Shown: positions 9,552 through 16,130 of the stretch, piece by piece
Layout of the letters: each line of letters starts with the position of its first letter
Numbering within the stretch: position 1 is the first letter of the stretch
NCBI RefSeq assembly: GCF_029024105.1
Contig: NZ_CP118963.1
Location: 3,038,001-3,102,000, forward strand
DNA length: 64,000 bases
Source of the DNA: Acinetobacter lwoffii
GTDB taxonomy: Bacteria; Pseudomonadota; Gammaproteobacteria; Pseudomonadales; Moraxellaceae
Direction of reading: 5' to 3'
Translations under genes and position numbers: made by a program
The notes under the pieces: model-generated
Seen by the model: only the letters and a program-made list of their open reading frames with translations
Told to the model about the DNA's origin: nothing
The model's database searches: none

Positions 9552-9884
9552 CTAGTCTTCATCGCCTTGATTTCCACTGTTACTTTTAGCAACCAAAGTG
9601 CCTAACATAATGATAAAGGTACTTACACCGCCAATTAACAGGCTCAGCAGCCCTATTTCCAGCATAAAATTACTATCACCAGTCTCAGGGGCACCCCATA
9701 GAAATTGAAGACGATCGCCAAAAACAAAATTGATTGCACATACAATCAGAAAACCAATCAAGGTGGCAATCAGTAAAGTGACCACCAAGTTCTTCCACAT
9801 TTTACATCCGACGAACAGGATGATCATGGCCAGTCCAACCATGGTGATGATGGATATAAGTAACACACTGTTCCAGTAATCCAT
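9552..9884 (-). CDS. Small inner-membrane protein, unknown
   Basis: A hypothetical protein of 110 residues with three predicted transmembrane helices (roughly residues 6-25, 30-52 and 75-98) and a short acidic hydrophilic tail (KSNSGNQGDED). I prefer ATG 9884, with GAGTGAG a few bases upstream, over the in-frame GTG at 9893. I recognise no family. It stands alone between the copper genes and the cold-shock gene and faces the former. Confidence 0.7.
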   Translation of the reverse strand: MDYWNSVLLISIITMVGLAMIILFVGCKMWKNLVVTLLIATLIGFLIVCAINFVFGDRLQFLWGAPETGDSNFMLEIGLLSLLIGGVSTFIIMLGTLVAKSNSGNQGDED

Positions 9885-10433
9885 GAGACTCACTCGTATT
9901 TGGTTTTAAATTAAAATCAAGAAATTCTTATAGTTAATTTTTCCAATTGAATTTTAATATAGGTGGATTTTTATACATGAGCAATGACGATAACTATCTT
10001 AAAGCTACAGATATTAATTTACCCAAAGTTATAAAATACACTGACTTAGTAAAATCTTGCTGAGTACTGAACGATTCTGATTAACATAAAGTAACACAAA
10101 CACAACGTGTATTTCATTGTTTAGCTTCGTTAGAGCTCAAATTCAACCGATAAAGCTCAAGGCAAAACCAGCTTGAAATTTTAAAAAAAAGAAGAACTGA
10201 GCCACTTTTATAAGAAAAATAAATAATAAATATAAAAAACTTGAATATTTTCTGATTTAGGCTATGCTGTGTTTAACTAGAAAAAAGCGTTGTTTAGTTA
10301 AGCTTCTTTAAGTGCCGCAGTATTATTTATAATCCTCAGTTTTTTCAGATCTTTATTTCAATTCTTATTGTTTTTCCAAGTTATCCATAGTCATTTCTAT
10401 GACTAAAATTATTAAAATTTAACAGGTTATATT
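9885..10433 (+). promoter_or_regulatory. csp promoter and long 5' leader
   Basis: The gap upstream of the cold-shock gene contains TTGAAT (10241-10246) and TATGCT (10263-10268) with 16 bp between them, a plausible sigma-70 promoter. A start near 10275 would give a leader of about 160 nt, the length typical of cspA-type mRNAs whose leader controls cold induction. A perfect 7-bp stem with a TTCT tetraloop (TAGTCAT/ATGACTA, 10388-10405) lies about 29 bp before the ATG. The rest, 9885-10240, is AT-rich and shows no gene. Confidence 0.5.
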
Positions 10434-10643
10434 ATGTCTACTACAGTTACCGGTACAGTAAAATGGTTTAACGAAACTAAAGGTTTTGGTTTTATTCAAC
10501 AAGAATCAGGTCCTGACGTTTTTGCTCATTTCAAAGAAATCAGCAGTTCTGGTTTCAAAACTTTGTTTGAAGGTCAACGCGTTTCTTTTAGCGTGGTTGA
10601 TGGTCAAAAAGGTCCAAATGCGATCAATATCGTTGCGCTATAA
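10434..10643 (+). CDS. Cold-shock protein, CspA family
   Basis: A 69-residue single cold-shock domain protein that binds single-stranded nucleic acid and acts as an RNA chaperone. RNP1 (KGFGFIQ, residues 15-21) and RNP2 (DVFAHF) are intact, with VKWFNETKG before them. The long leader with a tetraloop hairpin suggests post-transcriptional, cold-responsive control. Which paralogue it is (cspA, cspD, cspE) cannot be decided from the sequence. Confidence 0.97.
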   Translation: MSTTVTGTVKWFNETKGFGFIQQESGPDVFAHFKEISSSGFKTLFEGQRVSFSVVDGQKGPNAINIVAL

Positions 10644-10660
10644 TTTAGCCCAGCAATAAG

Positions 10661-10687
10661 AAAAAGCACCTTCAGGTGCTTTTTTTA
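10661..10687 (+). terminator. Rho-independent terminator of csp
   Basis: AAGCACC-TTCA-GGTGCTT followed by a T7 run, 18 bp after the csp stop codon. Confidence 0.9.
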
Positions 10688-10811
10688 GCTCTGAAGATTC
10701 ATAATTTTGGTGAAAGGTTTTCTGCTCCTCTATTTAGCTCATTAACAATGAATTTTTAAGAATCATGTTTCTGAATCACTGCTGCTCAGTGGGACTTTAT
10801 AAAAGATAAAA

Positions 10812-10936
10812 ATGAAAAACCCCTAGCATCCTGCCAGGGGCTTTCCGTATGGGTTCGCTTGGTATAACTCCTGTCGTACCTTACTTTCCTTGTATTTATC
10901 TATTGTTATTCTTGTGTGGAACCTCCTGTTCCTGTT
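10812..10936 (-). ncRNA. Candidate CsrA/RsmA-binding small RNA 1
   Basis: No protein gene is visible, but the minus strand has a small-RNA layout. A -10 element TATGAT lies at 10948-10943 without a good -35, as expected of an activator-dependent promoter. A strong terminator (CCCCTGGCA-GGA-TGCTAGGGG, 10840-10820, then T5) ends it. The RNA of about 125 nt would carry six GGA motifs (plus-strand TCC at 10930, 10924, 10887, 10869, 10844 and 10829). Three sit in hairpin loops: GGAAC-AGGAG-GTTCC (10932-10918), the GGTA/TACC hairpin (10880-10861) and the terminator loop. GGA in loops is the CsrA/RsmA binding signature. An exact GacA-type box lies upstream. The ends are inferred. Confidence 0.7.
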
Positions 10937-10992
10937 AAAGCTATCATAGGAAATTTCCACTATTCAAAACAGCCGCAAAGTGCTGGAATTGA

Positions 10993-11010
10993 TGTAAGCC
11001 AATGCTTACA
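10993..11010. promoter_or_regulatory. GacA/UvrY-type upstream activating box
   Basis: TGTAAGCCAATGCTTACA is an exact match to the TGTAAG-N6-CTTACA palindrome bound by the GacA/UvrY response regulators upstream of rsm/csr RNA genes. Its centre is about 65 bp upstream of the predicted start of the minus-strand small RNA at 10936. Confidence 0.7.
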
Positions 11011-11061
11011 AGAATAGACAGAGATAATAAATTTCAAATGTTTAGCAAATTGAACATCTAC

Positions 11062-11090
11062 AAAAAAAGGAAGCTCAAGCTTCCTTTTCT
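11062..11090 (-). terminator. Terminator of pyrE
   Basis: GGAAGCT-ca-AGCTTCC flanked by A7 on the left (T run for the minus strand) and TTTT on the right, about 15 bp after the pyrE stop. Confidence 0.85.
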
Positions 11091-11104
11091 ATGCCAATCT
11101 AGGC

Positions 11105-11755
11105 TTAGATCCCATATTTAACACGGTAATCTTCCATTTTCGCCAAAGCTGCTAGGTCGCCTTTCGCTTCCAGATAGTCCATTAAATCTTTCATGGTAAT
11201 TAAGGCATGTACAGGAATCTCAAGCTCTTGCTGCACTTCCTGAATCGCAGACAGTTCGCCCTGACCTTTTTCCTGACGGTCTAATGCAACTAGCACACCC
11301 GCAATCTGCGCACCGGCATTTTTCAGGATGGTGACGACTTCACGAATCGCTGTGCCTGCGGTGATCACATCATCAATGATCCAGACTTTTTTACCTTCTA
11401 CAGAAGCACCGACCAATACGCCACCCTCGCCATGGTCTTTGGCTTCCTTGCGATTAAAACCCCACGGCACACTTACCCCATGATTTTGCGACAGAGCCAC
11501 AGCAGTTGCTGCCACAAAAGGAATGCCTTTATATGCAGGGCCAAAAATCACTTCAACATGGTCACATTCAGTCAGTTTTGCAGCATAGCCAGAAGCCAGC
11601 AGTGTCAAGGCTTCACCATCATTCAACAGACCCGCATTAAAAAAATAAGGACTCACACGCCCCGATTTTAAAGTAAACTCACCAAATTTAAGCACACCGC
11701 GTGATAATGCGAGTTCGATAAAAGCTTGCGGGTTAAACTGAGCTGGCGTTGACAT
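11105..11755 (-). CDS. pyrE: Orotate phosphoribosyltransferase
   Basis: PyrE transfers phosphoribose from PRPP to orotate, giving orotidine monophosphate in pyrimidine synthesis. The 216-residue protein has the PRPP-binding signature VWIIDDVITAGTA at residues 124-136, the substrate loop FGPAYKGIPF near 71-80 and the catalytic flexible loop NRKEAKDHGEGG around 101-112. Length is normal. It is divergent from the exonuclease gene (start about 40 bp away), as in many gammaproteobacteria. Confidence 0.98.
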   Translation of the reverse strand: MSTPAQFNPQAFIELALSRGVLKFGEFTLKSGRVSPYFFNAGLLNDGEALTLLASGYAAKLTECDHVEVIFGPAYKGIPFVAATAVALSQNHGVSVPWGFNRKEAKDHGEGGVLVGASVEGKKVWIIDDVITAGTAIREVVTILKNAGAQIAGVLVALDRQEKGQGELSAIQEVQQELEIPVHALITMKDLMDYLEAKGDLAALAKMEDYRVKYGI

Positions 11756-11795
11756 GAGGTGCTCCTAAATCCATTAATTAAGGTAAGACTTGCGC

Positions 11796-12614
11796 ATGAT
11801 ACCAAAGAGTAGCTATCCAGGTGATCAAAAAATTCTTCGTGTCGTTTCAATTAATGTCAACGGTTTACGCTCATCCGTCACCAAAGGGTTATTGGAATGG
11901 ATGGAACAGTCCGATGCCGATGTAATTTGCATGCAGGAAAGCCGGATCACCCATGCGCAGTGGACCGATAAATTCAAACCAGAAGGCTGGTATACGCACC
12001 TGTTTCCTGCCGAACGCCCAGGTTATGCCGGTACGGCCATTTATAGCCGCCTGCCTTTTGTATCCTTGACCGATGGTCTGGGCTTTGAATTGGCCGATTC
12101 ACAAGGTCGCTTCATTTCTGCCGAGTTTGATCTGGGTCTGGATCAGACTGCACATATTTGTTCGCTCTATCTGCCATCCGGTTCATCGGGTGATGAGGCA
12201 CAGGCACGCAAGGATCATTTCCTGGATGAATATAAAAAAATCCTGAAACAGTGGCGCGATGAAAATAAATCGGTGATTGTTTGTGGGGATTACAACATCG
12301 TGCATAAACGGATTGATATTAAAAACTGGTCGGGTAACCAGAAAGCCTCAGGCTGTTTACCGCATGAGCGTGCCTGGCTGGATCATATCTATGATGAACT
12401 CGGTTATGTCGATACTTTCCGTGAAGTGCGTAAAGAAGCCGAATTATATTCCTGGTGGTCAAACCGTGGCCAAGCCCGCGCAAAGAACGTCGGTTGGCGC
12501 ATTGACTATCAAGCCTGCTCTCCAGACTGGAAAGAGCGTACCGTCAATGCCTGGGTCTATAAAGAACAATGGTTTAGTGATCATGCCCCGGTGATTATTG
12601 ACTACAAACTATAA
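11796..12614 (+). CDS. Exonuclease III family endo/exonuclease
   Basis: A DNA-repair AP endonuclease/exonuclease III of the endonuclease-exonuclease-phosphatase fold. Visible motifs in order are NVNGLRS (metal/substrate), MQESRIT (catalytic Glu), CGDYNIVH (catalytic Asp and Asn) and the C-terminal SDHAPV (Asp-His pair). About 272 residues, normal. I start at ATG 11796; the in-frame TTG at 11790 has the better spacing from AAGG at 11780 and cannot be excluded. The protein may be xthA or its paralogue exoA/crc-like, so no symbol is given. A perfect 14-bp inverted repeat lies just after the stop. Confidence 0.93.
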   Translation: MIPKSSYPGDQKILRVVSINVNGLRSSVTKGLLEWMEQSDADVICMQESRITHAQWTDKFKPEGWYTHLFPAERPGYAGTAIYSRLPFVSLTDGLGFELADSQGRFISAEFDLGLDQTAHICSLYLPSGSSGDEAQARKDHFLDEYKKILKQWRDENKSVIVCGDYNIVHKRIDIKNWSGNQKASGCLPHERAWLDHIYDELGYVDTFREVRKEAELYSWWSNRGQARAKNVGWRIDYQACSPDWKERTVNAWVYKEQWFSDHAPVIIDYKL

Positions 12615-12627
12615 AGAGCCTGATGAT

Positions 12628-12659
12628 TTAATTGAGTGAACGACTGTTCACTCAATTAA
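12628..12659. repeat. Perfect 14-bp inverted repeat
   Basis: TTAATTGAGTGAAC and GTTCACTCAATTAA are exact inverted copies around the tetraloop GACT. It sits 13 bp after the exonuclease stop without a T run. It may end that transcript or act as an operator; GTGAAC-N4-GTTCAC resembles sites of TetR-type regulators, which is only a resemblance. Confidence 0.7.
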
Positions 12660-12680
12660 GGTTTATGTCTTACAAGACAT
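12657..12680. promoter_or_regulatory. Palindrome with GacA-box half-site upstream of small RNA 2
   Basis: CTTACA at 12669-12674, preceded by a central AT at the right place, matches the right half of a GacA box; the left half is degenerate. The same bases belong to the palindrome ATGTCTT-ac-AAGACAT (12665-12680). The distance to the predicted RNA start (about 65 bp) equals that of the exact box upstream of small RNA 1. Confidence 0.4.
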
Positions 12681-12729
12681 GACGTATTTTTTGGGTTTAT
12701 CTCAATGTAATAACATAGCATTATAGCGA

Positions 12730-12884
12730 CACGGCACAGGGACATGTCAGGATGACAATATAAGGACAGGACGCCGTAGGACGAAAATAAAACAGACTAT
12801 AGATGTAGCTTGTTTTGCATGGATGTGACATTGGACGTTGGATTGAGACCCGCATGATCAGGATGATTAAATGCGGGTTTTCTA
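12730..12884 (+). ncRNA. Candidate CsrA/RsmA-binding small RNA 2
   Basis: This intergenic stretch holds nine GGA triplets (12740, 12750, 12764, 12769, 12779, 12821, 12833, 12840, 12861) in about 125 bases. Two sit in ideal loops: TGTC-AGGAT-GACA (12745-12757) and ATC-AGGAT-GAT inside the terminator. ACGGC (12731-12735) pairs with GCCGT (12773-12777) to enclose the first group. The RNA ends in a rho-independent terminator: ACCCGCAT (12848-12855) with ATGCGGGT (12871-12878), then T4. A -10-like TTATAG lies at 12721-12726. Multiple AGGA/GGAT motifs in loops are the signature of CsrB/RsmY/RsmZ decoy RNAs that titrate CsrA. Start and end are inferred; no protein frame fits. Confidence 0.7.
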
Positions 12885-12944
12885 TTTCTACTGTCTGCGA
12901 TGATGCAGGTTCTTATAAAAATCATGTTTAATTATTTTAAAATA

Positions 12945-13010
12945 AAGAAAATTCCCCTCATCCTCTTGCGAAGTCGTATTTCTCATCCCAAAAGGATGAA
13001 GGGATTTCCA
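12945..13010. repeat. Copy of a dispersed intergenic repeat
   Basis: AAGAAAATTCCCCTC is shared with the element near 25040, followed by CATCC...GGATG pairs (CATCC/GGATG around 12985-12999). It belongs to the CCCTC/GAGGG-rich intergenic repeat family also seen at 25038-25262 and 43560-43690. The remaining bases to 13231 show no convincing gene. Confidence 0.5.
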
Positions 13011-13231
13011 ACATCTATTTTAAATATAAATAGCATGCTTATTATTCGTTTATGCAAGAGCTCTACTAGTTCTGGTTCTTCTTGTTCTTGCTGCCCAGTT
13101 TAAAGCGGCTTAATGTCATTTTGATGACATGCCTGTCTTGATATTTTAAATTTTTTCATGTGATTTTTTCATGGTCTGCTGCGGTCAATTTGGTTAAGCT
13201 AACCCATCATTAAATTTTTTAGATGGCAGCT

Positions 13232-13582
13232 ATGTTAAAAATTTACGGAATTAAAAATTGCAGTTCGATGAAAAAAGCCTTTGACCTGCTGACTGAGCAA
13301 GGCCTGAGTTATGAATTTCATGATTATAAAAAACAGGGAATCGATACTGAAACCGTCAAAACCTGGCTGAATGCCTTGGGTCAGGATGTGGTCTTGAATA
13401 AAAAAGGTACAACCTGGCGCAAACTCAGTGAAGCAGAACAGCAAACGGCGCTATCCAGTGAAGATGCCTTAATTAGCGCATTAACCACACATACCAGCTT
13501 AATTAAACGTCCGATCTTGGCGACCGCGACAGGATTTATTGCTGGTTTTGATGAAAGTGCTTATCGTGCATTGAACGACTAA
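13232..13582 (+). CDS. ArsC/Spx-like (YffB-type) thioredoxin-fold protein
   Basis: A small cytoplasmic protein of the ArsC/Spx/YffB family, thioredoxin fold. It begins MLKIYGIKNCSSMKKAF: the single Cys of the CxxM motif replaces the CxxC of Spx. HDYKKQGID and KKGTTWRKL follow, and the C-terminal PILATATGF matches the family's KRPIL segment. About 116 residues. True arsenate reductases have the same fold, but nothing in the surroundings points to arsenic, so the function is open. The family start supports ATG 13232; another ATG lies at 13223. Confidence 0.9.
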   Translation: MLKIYGIKNCSSMKKAFDLLTEQGLSYEFHDYKKQGIDTETVKTWLNALGQDVVLNKKGTTWRKLSEAEQQTALSSEDALISALTTHTSLIKRPILATATGFIAGFDESAYRALND

Positions 13583-13605
13583 GCTGTACCTTGCATTCCA
13601 TCTAC

Positions 13606-13635
13606 AAAAAAGCCTGACATCAGTCAGGCTTTTGC
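13606..13635. terminator. Bidirectional terminator
   Basis: GCCTGAC-atca-GTCAGGC between A6 and T4, shared by the convergent ArsC-like and DUF2147 genes. Confidence 0.9.
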
Positions 13636-13652
13636 ATTTCAACTTCAATGGA

Positions 13653-14090
13653 TTAGTTAGCACGAATCCAGGTCTGGTTACGACCCAATGCCGCTACACC
13701 AATAAAACCACGTAATTCAAGTTTCTTGCCACCGTCTGCCAGCTGGCCTTTCAACTTATACGTTTTGCCTGATTGTGGGTCCAGAATCGAACCACTTTCA
13801 TAGCTGGTGCCACCGGCATTTTTAAGCCCTTTGACAATGGTCAGGCCTTTCAGAGATTTGTTGTGATATGGACCTTCACATTTGGTACAAGCATTTTCTT
13901 CACCTTTGGTTAACACCGACTGAATACTTGCCGTCAAGGTGCCATTCTTTTGTTCAGTAAACTTAACCAGGGCCTTAGGTTGCTTGGTTTTATCATCAAT
14001 GGTTTTCCATACCGTGCCGTTTAAAGGATCCGCAGCATTCGCCAGTGCAGATAAGCCTAGTAGTCCTAACGTAAGCGCTATTTTTTTCAT
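13653..14090 (-). CDS. DUF2147 family exported protein
   Basis: A 145-residue exported protein with a signal peptide (MKKIALTLGLLGLSALANA). The mature part has the DUF2147 pattern: GTVWKTIDDKTKQPKALVKF, the C-x-x-C pair CTKCEGPYHNKSL and GSILDPQSGKTYKLKGQL, ending LRGFIGVAALGRNQTW. The family fold is lipocalin-like; function unknown. Single gene, in Acinetobacter commonly present in several copies. No operon partner. Confidence 0.93.
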   Translation of the reverse strand: MKKIALTLGLLGLSALANAADPLNGTVWKTIDDKTKQPKALVKFTEQKNGTLTASIQSVLTKGEENACTKCEGPYHNKSLKGLTIVKGLKNAGGTSYESGSILDPQSGKTYKLKGQLADGGKKLELRGFIGVAALGRNQTWIRAN

Positions 14091-14246
14091 TTTTCTTCAT
14101 TTCCTTAGTCTGAAAATAGACCCATGTAGTATTAAAAAGTCACAACAATTTTTCAATTTTTAGGTGTGACTATTTAGTGTAACCTTGTAAATATGGTTGG
14201 TAAATAATCTACACGATCAATAAAAGCACAAAAAGATGGAAGGAAG

Positions 14247-15158
14247 ATGAAGATAAGCCCGCTAACGAAACAATTAATTACAGAAAGCTTTTTAAAAACG
14301 GCCATTCGTGCCCCGAGCAGATTCAGTCTTCCACCGAGTTCAATGCGCATTGCTCTGGAACAGATGTGCAAACTTTTCCCTCAGGATAAAACGGTACAGA
14401 TTCGCTCGCTTCGATTGGCCGGACTGCGCGCGGAAGAAATTAAGCCGCAGCAGGAATCGACCCAGCTGATTTTTCATATTCATGGCGGCGCATTTTACTT
14501 AGGTTCTTTAAATACCCATCGTGCCTTTATGACTCAAATTGCGGCTCGAACCCAGATGCAGGTGCTGCATGTCGATTATCCGCTATCACCCGAATCTGCC
14601 TATCCAGAAGCGTTGGAAGCCTTGTTTGATGTCTATAATCTGCTACTGGATCAAGGTGTTCAGGCCAAAGATATTATTCTGTCCGGCGATTCTTGCGGTG
14701 CCAATCTGGCCTTGGCGCTGGCACTCAAAATACAGCAGGAAAGTCTGCCACAGGTCAGCGGTCTGATTCTGCTGTCTCCACTGCTGGATTTAACGTTGAC
14801 CAGTGAATCTTTACGTTATAACCAGAAGCATGATGCCCTGCTGTCTCTGGAAACGGTTCTAACCGGGATTGAATATTATGTGCCGCGTTCGATTGATCGT
14901 GGTGATCCGGAAGTTTCTCCTTTTTTTGCCGATTTAGCCGGCTTGCCACCGATTCATATTCAGGTAGGTTCCAAGGAAATTCTGCTGGATGATGCTAGTC
15001 GTTTTAAAGAAAAAGCGGAACAGGCGGGTGTCGAGGTCGAATTTAAACTCTATACCGGCATGTGGCACAACTTCCAGATGTTCAGTGCCTGGTTCGATGA
15101 AGCCAAACAGGCGCTGACCGATCTTGCAGAATTTGCCCATCGTCTGGACCGAGATTAA
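14247..15158 (+). CDS. Alpha/beta hydrolase, HSL-type esterase
   Basis: A 303-residue hydrolase of the hormone-sensitive-lipase family, probably a carboxylesterase on short acyl esters. The oxyanion motif HGGAF is at 79-83 and the nucleophile elbow GDSCG puts the catalytic Ser at 149; the Asp and His are likely those in EILLDDAS (about 246) and MWHNFQMF (about 275). GGAAGGAAG lies immediately before the ATG. No signal peptide, so cytoplasmic. Monocistronic, with a terminator at 15175. Confidence 0.93.
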   Translation: MKISPLTKQLITESFLKTAIRAPSRFSLPPSSMRIALEQMCKLFPQDKTVQIRSLRLAGLRAEEIKPQQESTQLIFHIHGGAFYLGSLNTHRAFMTQIAARTQMQVLHVDYPLSPESAYPEALEALFDVYNLLLDQGVQAKDIILSGDSCGANLALALALKIQQESLPQVSGLILLSPLLDLTLTSESLRYNQKHDALLSLETVLTGIEYYVPRSIDRGDPEVSPFFADLAGLPPIHIQVGSKEILLDDASRFKEKAEQAGVEVEFKLYTGMWHNFQMFSAWFDEAKQALTDLAEFAHRLDRD

Positions 15159-15174
15159 GCATGATTTAGCATAT

Positions 15175-15202
15175 AAAAAAGGTCAGCCGTAGCTGACCCT
15201 TT
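15175..15202. terminator. Bidirectional terminator
   Basis: GGTCAGC-cgta-GCTGACC flanked by A6 on the left and CTTT on the right, between convergent esterase and azoR genes. Confidence 0.85.
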
Positions 15203-15220
15203 GAAAAGAGGCTTTAGGTT

Positions 15221-15790
15221 TTAAATGGCCTGAACTTGCTGCAATGCAGTTTGCAATGCTTGGGCTTTAACCGCTTCGCCCATGTTCACTCCTTCAGCAC
15301 GAATCACTTCGATATCATTCACACCGGTAAAGTTAAACACGGTTTTCAGGAAAGCCTCCTGAAAATCAGCCGGGCTTTGCTCGCCATAGACACCACCACG
15401 GCTGCTGGCAATATACACTTTCTTATTGCCCGCCAAACCCACAGGACCTTGTTCGGTATATTTAAAAGTACGTCCCGCGACACAGATCCGGTCAATCCAG
15501 GCTTTTAGGGTTGATGGCAAACCGAAGTTATACATCGCTGCACCAATCACCACGACATCAGCCTGTAAATATTGATCTAAAATTTCCTCGCCCAATGCCG
15601 TCTGTTCTGCATTCTGGCCCATTAAAATTTCGGCAGTAAGATGGGGAATAGGCTGTGCTGCCAGATCCAGGTACTCAACTTCAATGGCCTCAGCATATTT
15701 TTGCTGCAATTGTTCCACCACGGCCTGAGTCAACTGACGCGAAATAGAAGCATCTCCTAAAATACTGGAATCAATCTGTAAAACTTTCAT
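15221..15790 (-). CDS. azoR: FMN-dependent NADH-azoreductase
   Basis: A cytoplasmic flavodoxin-fold reductase that uses NADH to reduce quinones and azo dyes. The 189-residue protein starts MKVLQIDSSILGDASISRQL (FMN phosphate loop), has AAMYNFGLPSTLKAWIDR around residue 95 (FMN ring binding) and IASSRGGVYGE around 132, as AzoR proteins do. Length is slightly below the E. coli enzyme. It is divergent from the broken GGDEF gene. Confidence 0.94.
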   Translation of the reverse strand: MKVLQIDSSILGDASISRQLTQAVVEQLQQKYAEAIEVEYLDLAAQPIPHLTAEILMGQNAEQTALGEEILDQYLQADVVVIGAAMYNFGLPSTLKAWIDRICVAGRTFKYTEQGPVGLAGNKKVYIASSRGGVYGEQSPADFQEAFLKTVFNFTGVNDIEVIRAEGVNMGEAVKAQALQTALQQVQAI

Positions 15791-16130
15791 GGCTTCGCTC
15801 TTTATCTTTGGTTGTTTCTAACAATGCAGCCATTTTAACGATTGACCATATTGAAATAATTAGCACAAATAAAACACATCATCCTGAATTTAGAACAAAA
15901 CTGTATGCCTCTTAACCTCTTTAATTTTGATTAGAACCCTTTGGTATAGCCTAGATCACTTATGCTATAGGCAAAGAATGAGCAGATCAGATATCAACTA
16001 AATCACAAAAATGTTTTAAATATTGTTGTTTATCAAGCATTCAAACTTATGTTATCTTGTGTAAATAAAGCTATAAATATCCAATAAGTCTTAAAAAATC
16101 TGCCATAACAATTAAAGTCAGACCGGGACC
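15791..16130. other. Intergenic region azoR / GGDEF gene
   Basis: 340 bp of AT-rich sequence between divergent genes. It presumably carries both promoters. I see no open frame, strong hairpin or repeat. Confidence 0.4.

Noticed and set aside
10812..10840. Hairpin as the terminator of csp
   Set aside because: csp already has its own terminator at 10661-10687, and the T run of this hairpin is on the minus strand.
12900..13103. 67-codon frame after small RNA 2
   Set aside because: It overlaps the dispersed repeat, has no ribosome-binding site and encodes an unlikely Ser/Cys-rich end.
13232..13582. Arsenate reductase function for the ArsC-like gene
   Set aside because: Only the general ArsC/Spx fold is supported; the CxxM motif and lack of ars genes do not support arsenic resistance.
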